Part shown: piece by piece, positions 1 to 9,625 of the stretch
Layout of the letters: every line of letters starts with the position of its first letter
Position numbering within the stretch: position 1 is the first letter of the stretch
Assembly (NCBI GenBank): GCA_024234395.1
Contig: JACKOH010000002.1
Span: 1,364,001-1,428,000 of the forward strand
Source of the DNA: Pseudomonadales bacterium
Lineage (GTDB): Bacteria > Pseudomonadota > Gammaproteobacteria > Pseudomonadales > Pseudohongiellaceae
DNA length: 64,000 nt
Direction of reading: 5' to 3'
Made by a program: the position numbers and the translations under genes
Notes under the pieces: model-generated
Told to the model about the DNA's origin: nothing
The model's database searches: none
What the model saw: the letters and a program-made list of their open reading frames with translations, nothing else

Positions 1-1
1 C

Positions 2-865
2 CGGCGTGGCATCAGACTTGCTGAGGCACTGAAAGAAGAACAGTTCACGGCCAAACTCGAAGGTCTGATGGACTACCACAATTTCGTGCTGGAAAAATAT
101 TATGGTGTCAGTCCGGTGGATTTCCGGCAAACCCTTGAACAGCAGCTGGAACTGGTGGTGAAGATCAGACCGATGGTGAGAGATACTATCGAGATTCTGC
201 ACGGTCACCGCAAACAGGGGGACAATATCCTGTTCGAAGGGGCCCAGGGGTCGCTGCTGGATATCGACCACGGTACCTACCCGTTTGTCACATCCTCCAA
301 TACCACCGCAGGGGGAACGGCAACAGGCAGCGGCTATGGTCCGCTTTACCTGGATTATGTGCTGGGGATAACCAAAGCCTACTCGACCCGGGTTGGCACC
401 GGACCCTTTCCGACTGAACTGTTCGACGAGGTGGGCAGGCACCTGGCTACAGTGGGGCACGAAAAAGGCGCCACCACGGGTCGTGATCGGCGCTGTGGCT
501 GGTTTGATGCAGCGGGCGTGCGGCAGGCAATCCGCGTGAACAGCATTTCCGGAATCTGCCTGACCAAGCTGGATGTGCTGGATGGTCTGGAAACGGTCAA
601 GGTCTGTACCGGCTATCAGGGAGACGGTGATTCGGTATCCTCCTGGCTGATGAACGTGGATGGCGGCAATGCATTGCAACCGGTATATGAGGAGCTGCCA
701 GGTTGGCAGGAATCCACGGTCGGGGTTCGCGAACTCGATCAGCTGCCGGAGAATGCACGCGCCTACATTCACTTTATCGAAAACATTATCGAGGCACCGG
801 TGGATATTATTTCAACCGGACCGGACCGAGCGGAAACAATCGTACTGAGGCATCCCTTTGCCTGA
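2..865 (+). CDS. purA: Adenylosuccinate synthetase, C-terminal part
   Basis: PurA joins IMP and aspartate using GTP, the first committed step from IMP to AMP in the cytoplasm. The reading frame is already open at base 2, so the N-terminal third with the GTP loop lies outside the window. Visible family signatures include the NILFEGAQGSLLDIDHGTYPFVTSS block with its substrate-binding residues, the TRVGTGPFPTE segment and TTGRDRRCGW. The C-terminus (GPDRAETIVLRHPF) is that expected for the family. No truncation or frameshift is visible in the part present. It is ordinary core-genome sequence. Confidence 0.97.
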   Translation, partial: RRGIRLAEALKEEQFTAKLEGLMDYHNFVLEKYYGVSPVDFRQTLEQQLELVVKIRPMVRDTIEILHGHRKQGDNILFEGAQGSLLDIDHGTYPFVTSSNTTAGGTATGSGYGPLYLDYVLGITKAYSTRVGTGPFPTELFDEVGRHLATVGHEKGATTGRDRRCGWFDAAGVRQAIRVNSISGICLTKLDVLDGLETVKVCTGYQGDGDSVSSWLMNVDGGNALQPVYEELPGWQESTVGVRELDQLPENARAYIHFIENIIEAPVDIISTGPDRAETIVLRHPFA

Positions 866-1030
866 CTGAGTGCTGCAGCAATGTTGAAAGCCGCGGCTAT
901 ACTGAATGCCGCGGCCCCTTCGGGAGTAGCGCGTGGAATCCCGCCTTTGAAAAAGGAATTAACAGAAGCCGGGTTACCGGCCGAATAAACAATAACGAGA
1001 AAGCTTCAGGGACAGACTGCCGCCAGGACC

Positions 1031-2119
1031 ATGACCAGAGCCAGGCATCAACAGGTATCGCTCGAAGATACGCCTTACTACCATTGCATCGCGCGCTGTG
1101 TCAGGCGCGCGTATCTGTGTGGCGACGACCCGGTGACCGGGGAGAATTTCGACCATCGCAAGGTGTGGATGGTGGAACGGATGAAACAACTGGCCTCAGT
1201 CTTTGCTATCGATATATGCGCCTACGCGGTGATGAGCAATCATTACCATCTGGTTCTGCATGTGAACGGTCGACAGGCTGACGACTGGAATCAGGATGAA
1301 GTGATCAGGCGCTGGACCCGCCTGTTCAGCCGTAATGCGGCAGCGCTGGAAACTGTCGCCAGGAACCGTTCCAGCAAGGCCGCGAGAGAGCATCGACGTC
1401 AGCTCATCGAGCAATGGCGGGAGCGCCTCAAGGACATCAGTTGGTACATGCGCTGTCTGAACGAGACCATTGCCAGACGTGCCAACCGGGAGGACGACTG
1501 CACTGGCAGGTTCTGGGAAGGGCGCTTCAGAAGCCAGGCCCTGCTCGACGAAAAAGCATTGCTCACCTGCATGGCCTATGTGGATCTCAACCCCGCCAGG
1601 GCCGGGATCAGTGACAATCCCGAAGACAGCGATTTCACCTCGATTCAGGAGCGGCTGGTGACTCACGCTCGCCGGGTCAGGAATCCGAGCCGGGAACAGC
1701 AGTCCCTGGTCCGTCATTACGGAGAGTATTTCGAGCAGAACCGCGATTTCAGGACTTCCGGAGCCCGATTGATGGGATTTGAAGCCGGTAACTCCAATGT
1801 GCAGGAAGCCTGTCTCCCGGTCCGGCAACAGGATTACTTCGACCTGGTTGCCTGGAGCGCTTCAAGACTGCCGGGCAGAAGGGGCGCAGTGAATGCGGAA
1901 GCCGGTGATACCGCTGGCCAGTTACTTGAACGCATCGGTATAAAACCTTCGGCATGGCTGGACGTGATCAATCACTTTCACAGGTATTTCTACCAGGCAG
2001 CCGGTGATCCCGTGTCACTCAACCGCTTTCAGGAAAAGCGGGCCCGCACCAACGTGGTCAGATTTCGCAACAAGTGGGTGAGGGGCATCGGACCGGCCAC
2101 GAGGCTGTACGGTACCTGA
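1031..2119 (+). CDS. REP-associated tyrosine transposase (RAYT), Y1/HUH family
   Basis: This is an IS200-like single-strand transposase domain of the RAYT class, a domesticated type that acts on REP hairpins and usually occurs once per genome. The HUH metal motif is at residues 71-73 (NHYHLVLH). The likely nucleophile is Tyr183 in the AYVDLNPARAG motif typical of the family. The protein has 362 residues, somewhat long, with a C-terminal extension beyond the Y1 domain. The ATG start follows a weak upstream purine stretch. No terminal IS ends are seen, which fits a RAYT more than an active IS. A perfect hairpin about 200 bp downstream may be its cognate REP. Confidence 0.88.
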   Translation: MTRARHQQVSLEDTPYYHCIARCVRRAYLCGDDPVTGENFDHRKVWMVERMKQLASVFAIDICAYAVMSNHYHLVLHVNGRQADDWNQDEVIRRWTRLFSRNAAALETVARNRSSKAAREHRRQLIEQWRERLKDISWYMRCLNETIARRANREDDCTGRFWEGRFRSQALLDEKALLTCMAYVDLNPARAGISDNPEDSDFTSIQERLVTHARRVRNPSREQQSLVRHYGEYFEQNRDFRTSGARLMGFEAGNSNVQEACLPVRQQDYFDLVAWSASRLPGRRGAVNAEAGDTAGQLLERIGIKPSAWLDVINHFHRYFYQAAGDPVSLNRFQEKRARTNVVRFRNKWVRGIGPATRLYGT

Positions 2120-2315
2120 CCCACGCAGGCCATAATATTCATCTCCAGGATCGCCGATTCCTGGCATGTATTTCTCTTCCACGCCAAACCAATCGATTGC
2201 CATGCCGTAAAAGCCGATAATCAACAGACGTATCCCGCCCGGCACTGCTTTTCTCAGAAACCAGACTGAATAACCGATCAATTTCCGCCACAGATCAGCA
2301 CGCAAAAACAAAATT

Positions 2316-2353
2316 ACAGGACACCCAATCAATTTTTTAATTGGGTGTCCTGT
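2316..2353. repeat. Perfect 14-bp inverted repeat, REP-like hairpin
   Basis: ACAGGACACCCAAT at 2316-2329 is exactly complementary to 2340-2353 across a 10-nt A/T-rich loop. Its position just downstream of the RAYT gene is typical of RAYT-associated REP elements. It could also act as a transcription terminator, since the loop is T-rich. No second copy was noticed in the window. Confidence 0.7.
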
Positions 2354-2543
2354 ATCGAGGGAGTTATGGTACTGTTCACCAGATATTGTTTGACATGGTC
2401 GTTGTTACACTATATGTTGCGCGTATCGGTGCTTTGTCGTTACTGGAGTTACAGTTCGGCAGCGCGCGAATCGAAGGGCTTCACAGTCATCCTTGAAGCA
2501 GAAGAAAAAACCGGGTCGTTTCAGACAATTCAGGGTTTTCGTT

Positions 2544-2735
2544 ATGAGTAAATTCTCTCAGTTTCCGCCTCTTGAATCGATTGATCAGGCTGTCAACAAG
2601 GCAGCGGATGATAACGATCTTTCTCATGCCGAGCGGATGTTTCTGAAAAAGAAACTGGAGAGCGAAATCCGGGTCAAGCTGGCGGAGTTCGCCAATGAAA
2701 TTTCTCAGGCAAGGAAGCTCAGGGACGGAAAGTAG
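2544..2735 (+). CDS. Small hypothetical protein (63 aa)
   Basis: This is a short, highly charged, probably all-helical protein (MSKFSQFPPLESIDQ onward) with a lysine- and glutamate-rich C-terminal half that could form a coiled coil. No signal peptide or membrane segment is seen. The ATG at 2544 is preferred. An in-frame TTG at 2493 would add 17 basic residues, but that stretch looks like non-coding sequence. The family is not recognised. The gene stands alone between the REP-like hairpin and a convergent operon. Confidence 0.5.
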   Translation: MSKFSQFPPLESIDQAVNKAADDNDLSHAERMFLKKKLESEIRVKLAEFANEISQARKLRDGK

Positions 2736-2813
2736 TTCGCGATATGAGAGGAGGGAGATAACGTAACGGCAAGCAGGAAAAACTACTGGTCCGTTATGGC
2801 AACGACCGCATAG

Positions 2814-3407
2814 TTATCCTTTCTGGTGAGGATGACTTTGGTTGGCATGATTATGGGCAGGGCCGTTATGAGGAGGGTGACTATGGAGAGGAGCCATCGC
2901 CCGGTCCAGGATTGAAAGCACAGTCGACAACACCAGAATCCAGCCGAACACGAATACCCCACCACTGATATAGCCACTCACCTCACTCAGAACAGGCGTT
3001 CTGGAGCAGGCAATTGCCAGTATCGGCGCAAAATAAAGTATACCGTTCCAGCGCCCCAGCCGGCTCATATGCAGCTGCTTCTCATGATAGAAAAAATGAG
3101 AATCCAGTACATACTGGGAGAAGGCGATGACGATGAGAATCGGCAGGATCGGTGTGACCAGCCCCGCGTAAGCGGCACCGAACAGGCAGGATGTGACGAA
3201 GAAAAAATCGGTGGAGTGATCGAAAAGTTGACCTCGGGACGAGGCGGTACCGAACCGTCGAGCAATTTTGCCGTCGAAAAAATCGGTAACGATGGCAATA
3301 ACAATCAGCAGCACCGTCACCTCGGGTGAAAACATCAGCACCAGGGCAATGCTCAGCGCAGCAGGAATGCTGATCAGCAGGCGTAACGCCGTCAGAAAGT
3401 TTGCCAT
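2814..3407 (-). CDS. CDP-alcohol phosphatidyltransferase family protein
   Basis: This is an integral inner-membrane enzyme that transfers a phosphatidyl group from a CDP-lipid to an alcohol. The full family motif D-x2-DG-x2-AR-x8-G-x3-D-x3-D is present at about residues 42-69 (TDFFDGKIARR...GQLFDHSTD). The motif is complete, so activity is likely. About six hydrophobic segments are visible. The tail is histidine- and proline-rich (LHSHPPHNGPAHNHANQSHPHQ) and could bind metal. Its start codon overlaps the stop of the upstream gene by one base (TGATG), so translation is coupled. The acceptor alcohol cannot be told; the sequence is not clearly PgsA or PssA. Confidence 0.85.
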   Translation of the reverse strand: MANFLTALRLLISIPAALSIALVLMFSPEVTVLLIVIAIVTDFFDGKIARRFGTASSRGQLFDHSTDFFFVTSCLFGAAYAGLVTPILPILIVIAFSQYVLDSHFFYHEKQLHMSRLGRWNGILYFAPILAIACSRTPVLSEVSGYISGGVFVFGWILVLSTVLSILDRAMAPLHSHPPHNGPAHNHANQSHPHQKG

Positions 3408-4390
3408 CAGCTGTTGAACAGCTCCCGTTGTGCGCGACGCCAGAACAAGGCGCCGATCAAGGCATTGAAAAGTATGAAGAAATTGTGCTGAACAAAGCCG
3501 AAGGCGGCCATCTGTCCTTCGTTCTCAGGAAACAGGAAAACCCAGAAAGTAATGGCTGCTGCCCGCATCGGCGTGGGGACCGTCGCGGCAAAAAAGATTA
3601 CCGGCAGGTAGCCCAGCAGATTGAGAACGGATATTTCCACACCGAACAGATTCAGAGCGATCGTATAAACGAACACGGCGGTAATAAGGGCTGGCGAACG
3701 GAGCAGGAAGAACAACAGATAATGTTTCAGCGTGGCAATTTTAAAGGCATGCAGAATGCGCCGGTTACGCAGCTGATTACCAGGCAGAATCACGCCCCGG
3801 AAATAGAGCAGCCAGACGACGAAAAAAGCCAGCGCGCCAAGCGCGATAATAGGAATCAGGCTGAACGCTTCCGGCAAGGTACTGCCGCTGCTGACAAAAA
3901 ATCCGATAGTGGCCCAGATCAGCAGGTAGAACATTTCACAGAACATGATGAACAGCATCACTGAGCCCACTTCCCAGCCCGGCACCTGATCCCGCTTGTT
4001 CAGGTAATAAGCCATGGCACCTTTGCCTATCTGCTCATTAAAGACGGAAATAATGTAGGCGCTGGCACGGATGGGAAGAATATCCCGATATTTCACGGGC
4101 TCGATAAACCAGTTGAGAGCCCGGGTAACCACCAGGGTATCAATCAGGAAGTACAATCCCGAGTACGCCATCATCAGCAGCAGCCAGGGGATCCACTGGA
4201 CATTGGCGAACACCTGTACCATGTAGTCAACCAGTGATAATCCCTCTCTGGCTGCAGCTCCATTGAGGCGAAAATACAGATAGACAAAACAGCCCAGGGT
4301 GATGAGGAGAAATACCAGGCGGCCCGCCTTGTTGGGCTTGCGAGCAGCGACCTGGCCTTCGGCGGCGGTAGTTGGAGTGGTTTCAGTCAT
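3407..4390 (-). CDS. Polytopic membrane protein, possibly flippase-like
   Basis: This 327-residue protein has a short polar N-terminus followed by about seven to eight hydrophobic helices. It resembles in layout the integral membrane proteins related to the lysyl-phosphatidylglycerol synthase TM domain, but no diagnostic motif was confirmed. It sits in the middle of a three-gene operon (SDR, this gene, CDP-alcohol phosphatidyltransferase) with one-base stop/start overlaps on both sides. A role in synthesis or transport of a phospholipid-type compound is therefore plausible. The function is not established. Confidence 0.6.
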   Translation of the reverse strand: MTETTPTTAAEGQVAARKPNKAGRLVFLLITLGCFVYLYFRLNGAAAREGLSLVDYMVQVFANVQWIPWLLLMMAYSGLYFLIDTLVVTRALNWFIEPVKYRDILPIRASAYIISVFNEQIGKGAMAYYLNKRDQVPGWEVGSVMLFIMFCEMFYLLIWATIGFFVSSGSTLPEAFSLIPIIALGALAFFVVWLLYFRGVILPGNQLRNRRILHAFKIATLKHYLLFFLLRSPALITAVFVYTIALNLFGVEISVLNLLGYLPVIFFAATVPTPMRAAAITFWVFLFPENEGQMAAFGFVQHNFFILFNALIGALFWRRAQRELFNS

Positions 4391-5280
4391 TATTGTTCCA
4401 GGATTTTTTCCAGGGTTTTTTGCAGGGGCGTAAGAGTAACTCCCAGTTCCTCTGCAGAATTATGCGTAACGGTCTCGTCTGTCGTGATCACATCGATGAC
4501 CGCAGGAGTAATGCCGCCACCTTTTATCCGGCTGCCAATTGCGGCGCCGAGTTTGGCTGACCAGATAGGCACCGAAGCGATGGTAATGTCGTTGCCGCGC
4601 ATGGCTGCCAGCCTGGTAATCAGGTCACGATAAAGAATCCCTTCCGGACCCACCAGTTCGAGGGTCCTGGTGCCTGCCTGCATGGCTCTGCAGCAGTTTA
4701 AGACAGCCCGGCTCAGGTCGTCTACATCGAGGGGGTTCATGGTGTAGTTACCACCACCAAGAAGTTTGGCTTTCGGTTGTGACGCGGACCACAGCACCGA
4801 TCGCGCTCCGGCCGTGTCCGGTCCCAGCAACAGAGGGGTCCGAATGATCCTGGCGGTCAGTCCGGACTCCTCGATTAACGCTTCGGCTTCTCCTTTGGAG
4901 CGGAAATAGGGATTGGCAGAATGACGATCAGCGCCTACCACGCTGATAAATACCAGTTCATTTACACCGGCCTGTTTCGCTGCCTTGATCACGGCGGCCG
5001 TGGCATCGACGTTTGCCGACTGGTATCTGCTGTAGCGGTTTTCAATAAGTATCCCGGCCAGGTGGACCACAACCTGGTAACCCTGGAATGCTTCAGTCAG
5101 CTCTTCGATTGCATCGTAGCTTATGGTGCGGGCGGTAATATGGTCGGAGTCGGGCAGTGACGGGATCACCGACTCGGAACGGACTCCGGCGAGGGCCTCA
5201 AAATCCGTTCCTTGTGCAATCCGGGTTAACAGGTTTTTGCCAACGCTGCTGTTGGCTCCGGTAATGGCGATTCGTTTCAT
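4390..5280 (-). CDS. NAD(P)-binding SDR/NmrA-like epimerase family protein
   Basis: This is a Rossmann-fold protein of 296 residues. The nucleotide-binding loop TGANSSVGKNLL is near the N-terminus, and VVHLAGILIENRYSRY followed by VFISVVGAD fits the atypical/extended SDR (NDUFA9- or NmrA-like) group. The ATG at 5280 is chosen because an AAGGA ribosome site lies just upstream and the Rossmann beta strand starts immediately (MKRIAITG). An upstream in-frame ATG would add 15 unlikely residues. The stop overlaps the start of the next gene by one base (TAATG). It is the first gene of the operon. The substrate is unknown. Confidence 0.75.
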   Translation of the reverse strand: MKRIAITGANSSVGKNLLTRIAQGTDFEALAGVRSESVIPSLPDSDHITARTISYDAIEELTEAFQGYQVVVHLAGILIENRYSRYQSANVDATAAVIKAAKQAGVNELVFISVVGADRHSANPYFRSKGEAEALIEESGLTARIIRTPLLLGPDTAGARSVLWSASQPKAKLLGGGNYTMNPLDVDDLSRAVLNCCRAMQAGTRTLELVGPEGILYRDLITRLAAMRGNDITIASVPIWSAKLGAAIGSRIKGGGITPAVIDVITTDETVTHNSAEELGVTLTPLQKTLEKILEQ

Positions 5281-5507
5281 CAACTGAGAAATCCTTTTTT
5301 GACCGGCGCTTCGTGGCATGCCCAATCAGAGACACAGGCCGGTCAGGTTTGCTTATGCGGCAGTAAATTCTGGCGGGAATTATAGAGCGGGTGCCGGTTT
5401 AATTCGACATTCCGTTGAGTTCCGCCCATGGCTGACTACTTTGAGAGGTGGATCCGGCCCGATAATCTGGGCCGGCAATCTGACATTGGAGCAAAATCGG
5501 TTCATCG

Positions 5508-7946
5508 TCACCCGGTCTGGACCAGATTGGCCAGCCGCTTGCTGCGCTGGCTTTTCATGGCACTGTTATTCTCCACGTCAAGCAAGTCGACGGCCCTGAA
5601 TGCCGCCTCCCGCTGCTTCCGGTCGGCGTCCGCATACAAGGTTGTGCGCATGCGCGGAACCCGGCCGATACTGCGGATAACCTCCTCCATCCTGGCAGGC
5701 GGCCACTCCTGTCCGAAGCTGGCGCCGGCCGCGCGGGTGATGCTTTCATTCATCAGTGTACCGCCCAGGTCGTTGGCCCCTGCCTGCAGACACGCCAGCA
5801 CCCCCTCCAGGCCCATTTTTACCCAGGAAGTCTGGATATTGTCGATCAGGCCGTGAAAAACCAGGCGTGGCACCGCATGCATCAGAATCGCTTCCCGGAA
5901 GCTGGGCCCATGACGTGACTTGCCCTTCAGATACATCGGCGCTTCCTGGGCCACATAGGGCAACGGTACAAACTCGGTAAACCCGCCACTGCGCTGCTGT
6001 AACTCTCTTATGGCCAGCAGATGGGCAGCCCAGTGTGCCGGTCTGTCGATGTGGCCGAACATGATAGTGGCAGTGGTTCGGAAACCGGTCTCGTGAGCGG
6101 CTGCCATTACCGACAGCCATTGGGCGGTATTGAGTTTGTCCGGACACAGGTGGGCACGCACCTCGTCGTGGAGGATCTCTGCTGCGGTTCCCGGCAGTGT
6201 GTTCAGGCCGGCAGCTTTCAGGCGCTGCAAAAATTCCTGCACCGGGATGCCCAGTGTGCTGGCACCCTGCCAGACTTCCAGGGGAGAGAAGGCGTGAATG
6301 TGCAGGCCAGGGGCCGCGGTCTTGACCGTCTCCAGAATCTCCAGGTAAGTTTCACCGCTGTAATCCGGGTGAATTCCTCCCTGCATACAGACTTCGCTGG
6401 CGCCCCGGTCCCAGGCTTCGCGGCAGCGTCTGGCAATCTCCTCGGCGCTGATATCGTAGGGTTTACCCCGCAGGTTTTCGCTCAGCCTGCCCTTGGAAAA
6501 GGCGCAGAACTGGCACTTGAAATAGCAGACGTTGGTATAGTTGATGTTTCGATTGACGATGTAACTTACCTGGTCACCATTGGTCTGCCGCCGGAATCTG
6601 TCGGCTTCCTGTATCAGATACGAAAACTCGTTGCCGCGTACCTGGAACAGTCGCTCTACGTCTGTCTCCTGAAGGTGATCCCCAGCTTCGCAGCGCGCTA
6701 TGATTTCCTTCAGACCAGCACTGACCTGGTTCATACCTGAACGGTAATTCAATAACTTATGTTCCAGCGCAGGAATGGGTTGTTGCTGCCCGGGGCTCCA
6801 GGTATCCCGTTTTGCAAAGCCTTCACTGTCTGCCAGGCGCAGAACCTGTGGCTGAACCTGCGGGTCGACCCATCTGGCACTGTCGGTGACGTAGGACGGG
6901 TAGAGGGTCAGGCGCTGATCGAGAAATTTACCTGCGCTGGCGGTTTCCGCAGCAAGCTGATCCAGGTGCGGCCAGGGGGCCTCTGGATTAACATGATCCG
7001 GAGTCAGCGGCGATACCCCTCCCCAGTCATTAATCCCGGCGGCAAGCAGTTGCGGCAGCACGCCAGGGCTTAGATTGGGTGGCGCCTGAATATTCATGTC
7101 AGGCCCGAAGATCAGCCGGGCAACGGCAAGGGTCCATAACAGATCGTCAAGATCAGGCTCCGGGGCGCCAGCCATCAAGGTCTCCGGTTTGGCGCGGAAA
7201 TTCTGCACGATGATTTCCTGCAGATGCCCGTAGCGCTGGTGGAGTCTGCGCAGGGCCAGCAGCGATTCGATCCGCTCCAGCCGGGTTTCTCCGATACCGA
7301 TCAGAATTCCCGTGGTGAACGGAACCTGTGCGGCACCTGCCAGCTCGATGGTCTGCAGGCGCACGTCCGGCTGTTTGTCGGGTGAACCGTAATGCGGCAT
7401 ACCCTTCTCACACAGACGCGATGAAGCGGATTCCAGCATGATGCCCATGGAGGCACTGACCGGTCTCAGCATGGCAATTTCTTCCGCGGTCATGCAGCCG
7501 GCGTTGATGTGGGGCAGCAATCCGGTTTCCCGTAAAACCTGTCCGGCCACAAAACCGACATAGTCCAGAGTCGACTGAAATCCCAGCTCGTCCAAGGCTT
7601 CCCGCGCCACCCGGTAACGAAGTTCCGGTTTCTCACCGAGCGTGAACAGTGCTTCCTGACAGCCTGCCCGGGCCCCTTTTTCACAGATCTCCAGTACCTG
7701 ATCCACACTCATATAAGGCTGGGGGATGTGCCTCGGTGTTCTGGCGAAGGTGCAGTAGTGGCAAACATCGCGACAGAGCTTGGTAAGCGGAATGAAAACC
7801 TTGCGGGAGTAGGTCACCACGTCCCGGTGTCCCAGGTCCCGCAGCGATCCGGCGGCGGCCACCAGTGCGGCGGTATCGGTTAATCCCGCCAGCGCCAGTG
7901 CCTCGGCGTCGCTCGGAGTCGCGCCTGAAATCAGCTGTTGCACCAC
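5508..7946 (-). CDS. fbiC: Bifunctional FO synthase, CofG-CofH fusion
   Basis: FO synthase makes 7,8-didemethyl-8-hydroxy-5-deazariboflavin, the chromophore of coenzyme F420, from a flavin precursor and tyrosine. Two radical-SAM domains are fused in one 812-residue chain. The N-terminal CofG part carries C58-x3-C62-x2-C65 (CRDVCHYC). The C-terminal CofH part carries C474-x3-C478-x2-C481 (CYFKCQFC). The fused form is best known from actinobacteria as FbiC, while archaea have separate genes; it also occurs in some proteobacteria. The GTG start at 7946 follows a CCGGAG ribosome site. No other F420 biosynthesis gene (CofC, CofD, CofE) is in the window. Confidence 0.93.
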   Translation of the reverse strand: MVQQLISGATPSDAEALALAGLTDTAALVAAAGSLRDLGHRDVVTYSRKVFIPLTKLCRDVCHYCTFARTPRHIPQPYMSVDQVLEICEKGARAGCQEALFTLGEKPELRYRVAREALDELGFQSTLDYVGFVAGQVLRETGLLPHINAGCMTAEEIAMLRPVSASMGIMLESASSRLCEKGMPHYGSPDKQPDVRLQTIELAGAAQVPFTTGILIGIGETRLERIESLLALRRLHQRYGHLQEIIVQNFRAKPETLMAGAPEPDLDDLLWTLAVARLIFGPDMNIQAPPNLSPGVLPQLLAAGINDWGGVSPLTPDHVNPEAPWPHLDQLAAETASAGKFLDQRLTLYPSYVTDSARWVDPQVQPQVLRLADSEGFAKRDTWSPGQQQPIPALEHKLLNYRSGMNQVSAGLKEIIARCEAGDHLQETDVERLFQVRGNEFSYLIQEADRFRRQTNGDQVSYIVNRNINYTNVCYFKCQFCAFSKGRLSENLRGKPYDISAEEIARRCREAWDRGASEVCMQGGIHPDYSGETYLEILETVKTAAPGLHIHAFSPLEVWQGASTLGIPVQEFLQRLKAAGLNTLPGTAAEILHDEVRAHLCPDKLNTAQWLSVMAAAHETGFRTTATIMFGHIDRPAHWAAHLLAIRELQQRSGGFTEFVPLPYVAQEAPMYLKGKSRHGPSFREAILMHAVPRLVFHGLIDNIQTSWVKMGLEGVLACLQAGANDLGGTLMNESITRAAGASFGQEWPPARMEEVIRSIGRVPRMRTTLYADADRKQREAAFRAVDLLDVENNSAMKSQRSKRLANLVQTG

Positions 7947-8170
7947 GGTTCTGGACTCCGGTTGTTGGATTGGATTCCCTTATTGGAGGGATCTTGGACT
8001 TGTTATCGGAGTACTCTGGCCTCCCGACGAGGGTTCTGTCAAGGTGCGTCGGCGTTGCCCACCTGCCGCCCGGCACGGACAGGACACACACACAGCGATT
8101 CAAGGAGCCTCTTATCATCGCCCGGCAGGCAGGACATAATCGGGGATCCCAGGAAATTGAGAGGTCCAGT

Positions 8171-9607
8171 ATGCAGAACAGAAATGTCGAGGTGGCAATC
8201 GTCGGAGCCGGGACAGCCGGAATGACCGCGTATCGGGCGGCTCTGAAGCACACGGATAATCTCCTGGTAATCGAGTCGGATGCCTATGGAACCACCTGCG
8301 CCAGGGTCGGCTGTATGCCGAGCAAGCTGCTGATTGCGGCTGCGGAGATTTCCCACCAGGTGGAACGGGCCGGCCAGTTCGGTATCGAAGTGGGGACAAG
8401 GCGCGTTAATGGAAGGCAGGTCATGCAACGGGTTCGCGATGAGCGTGACCGATTCGTCAACGCGGTGCTGGAGGACGTTGCAGAGTGGCCGGAGGCGCAC
8501 AAACTGAAAGGGCAGGCCCGCTTTATGGGGCCCCATGAATTGCTGGTCGACGGGCAGATCAGGGTGACTGCCGAGCGGATTGTGCTGGCCGTGGGGTCAC
8601 GACCGGCGGTTCCCGAGGCCTGGCAGGTACTGGGAGACCGGCTGCTGATCAGCAACGACCTGTTCAACTGGCAACAGTTGCCCGCCTCGGTAGCAGTGGT
8701 GGGAACCGGGGTGATCGGCCTGGAATTGGGGCAGGCCCTGGCGCGACTGGGTGTCGATACGCGCCTGTTCGGGGTCAACAACAGCTTCGGACCGGTGTCG
8801 GATCCGGCGGTCCGTGAAGTGCTGGCGCAACAGCTGGCAACGGAACTCAACCTGGCCGGGGATGCGCCGGTGGAAAAGGTAGCCAGAAGTGATGATGGGG
8901 TAATCCTGACCTGCCGGGACAGCGGCAAGCTTCGTGAAGTCGAGGTTGACTATCTGCTGGCGGCAACCGGGCGCCGCTCCAACCTGGATTCTGTCGACCT
9001 GGCGGCAGCAGGTGTCAGCCTGGACGACAGGGGAATGCCGGCCTTCAATGATGCCACCGGGCAGATTGAGGATTCCCACCTGTTTATCGCCGGTGATGCG
9101 AGCAGCGCCCATCCCCTGCTTCACGAGGCCGCCGACGACGGACGGATTGCCGGGGACAACGCCGGCCGCTTTCCGGATATCCGCGTGCATCCCCGTCGTA
9201 CACCGCTCACAATCGTCTTCAGCGATCCCCAGATCATGCTGACCGGCCGGAGTCACGGTGAGTTGACCCGCAGTCACTGCCGGTTTGCGACTGGCGAAGT
9301 CCGCTTCGAGGGACAGGGGCGAAGTCGCGTGCTGGGCAGGAATACCGGCATCCTGCGGGTTTACGGGGAACACGGTTCCGGTCAGTTTCTGGGAGCCGAA
9401 ATGTTCGGGCCGGCGGCCGAACACATCGGTCATCTGCTGGCCTGGTCGGTTCAGCAGCGGCTGACCGTGCAGCAGATGCTGGACTTTCCTTATTATCATC
9501 CGGTAATCGAGGAGGGAGTGCGGACCGCCCTGCGGCGTTTGAACCGGGCCCTGCAGATGGGACCGGTCCCGGTAAAGGATTGCCTGGATTGTGGACCAGG
9601 TGCCTGA
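8171..9607 (+). CDS. FAD-dependent pyridine nucleotide-disulfide oxidoreductase, dihydrolipoamide dehydrogenase-like
   Basis: This is a class I flavoprotein disulfide reductase of 478 residues. Visible in order are the FAD dinucleotide fold (VAIVGAGTAGM), the redox pair C43/C48 in GTTCARVGCMPSK, a second NAD(P) fold (VAVVGTGVIGLELG), the FAD-contacting FIAGDAS, and a C-terminal active-site HPVIEEG that supplies the catalytic His and Glu. The ATG at 8171 with an upstream GAGAGG is the start; the frame is open further upstream but without coding character. It is divergent from the FO synthase gene and not next to 2-oxoacid dehydrogenase genes, so the disulfide substrate is uncertain. Confidence 0.85.
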   Translation: MQNRNVEVAIVGAGTAGMTAYRAALKHTDNLLVIESDAYGTTCARVGCMPSKLLIAAAEISHQVERAGQFGIEVGTRRVNGRQVMQRVRDERDRFVNAVLEDVAEWPEAHKLKGQARFMGPHELLVDGQIRVTAERIVLAVGSRPAVPEAWQVLGDRLLISNDLFNWQQLPASVAVVGTGVIGLELGQALARLGVDTRLFGVNNSFGPVSDPAVREVLAQQLATELNLAGDAPVEKVARSDDGVILTCRDSGKLREVEVDYLLAATGRRSNLDSVDLAAAGVSLDDRGMPAFNDATGQIEDSHLFIAGDASSAHPLLHEAADDGRIAGDNAGRFPDIRVHPRRTPLTIVFSDPQIMLTGRSHGELTRSHCRFATGEVRFEGQGRSRVLGRNTGILRVYGEHGSGQFLGAEMFGPAAEHIGHLLAWSVQQRLTVQQMLDFPYYHPVIEEGVRTALRRLNRALQMGPVPVKDCLDCGPGA

Positions 9608-9625
9608 ACCGGCTGTTCCGTTCAG

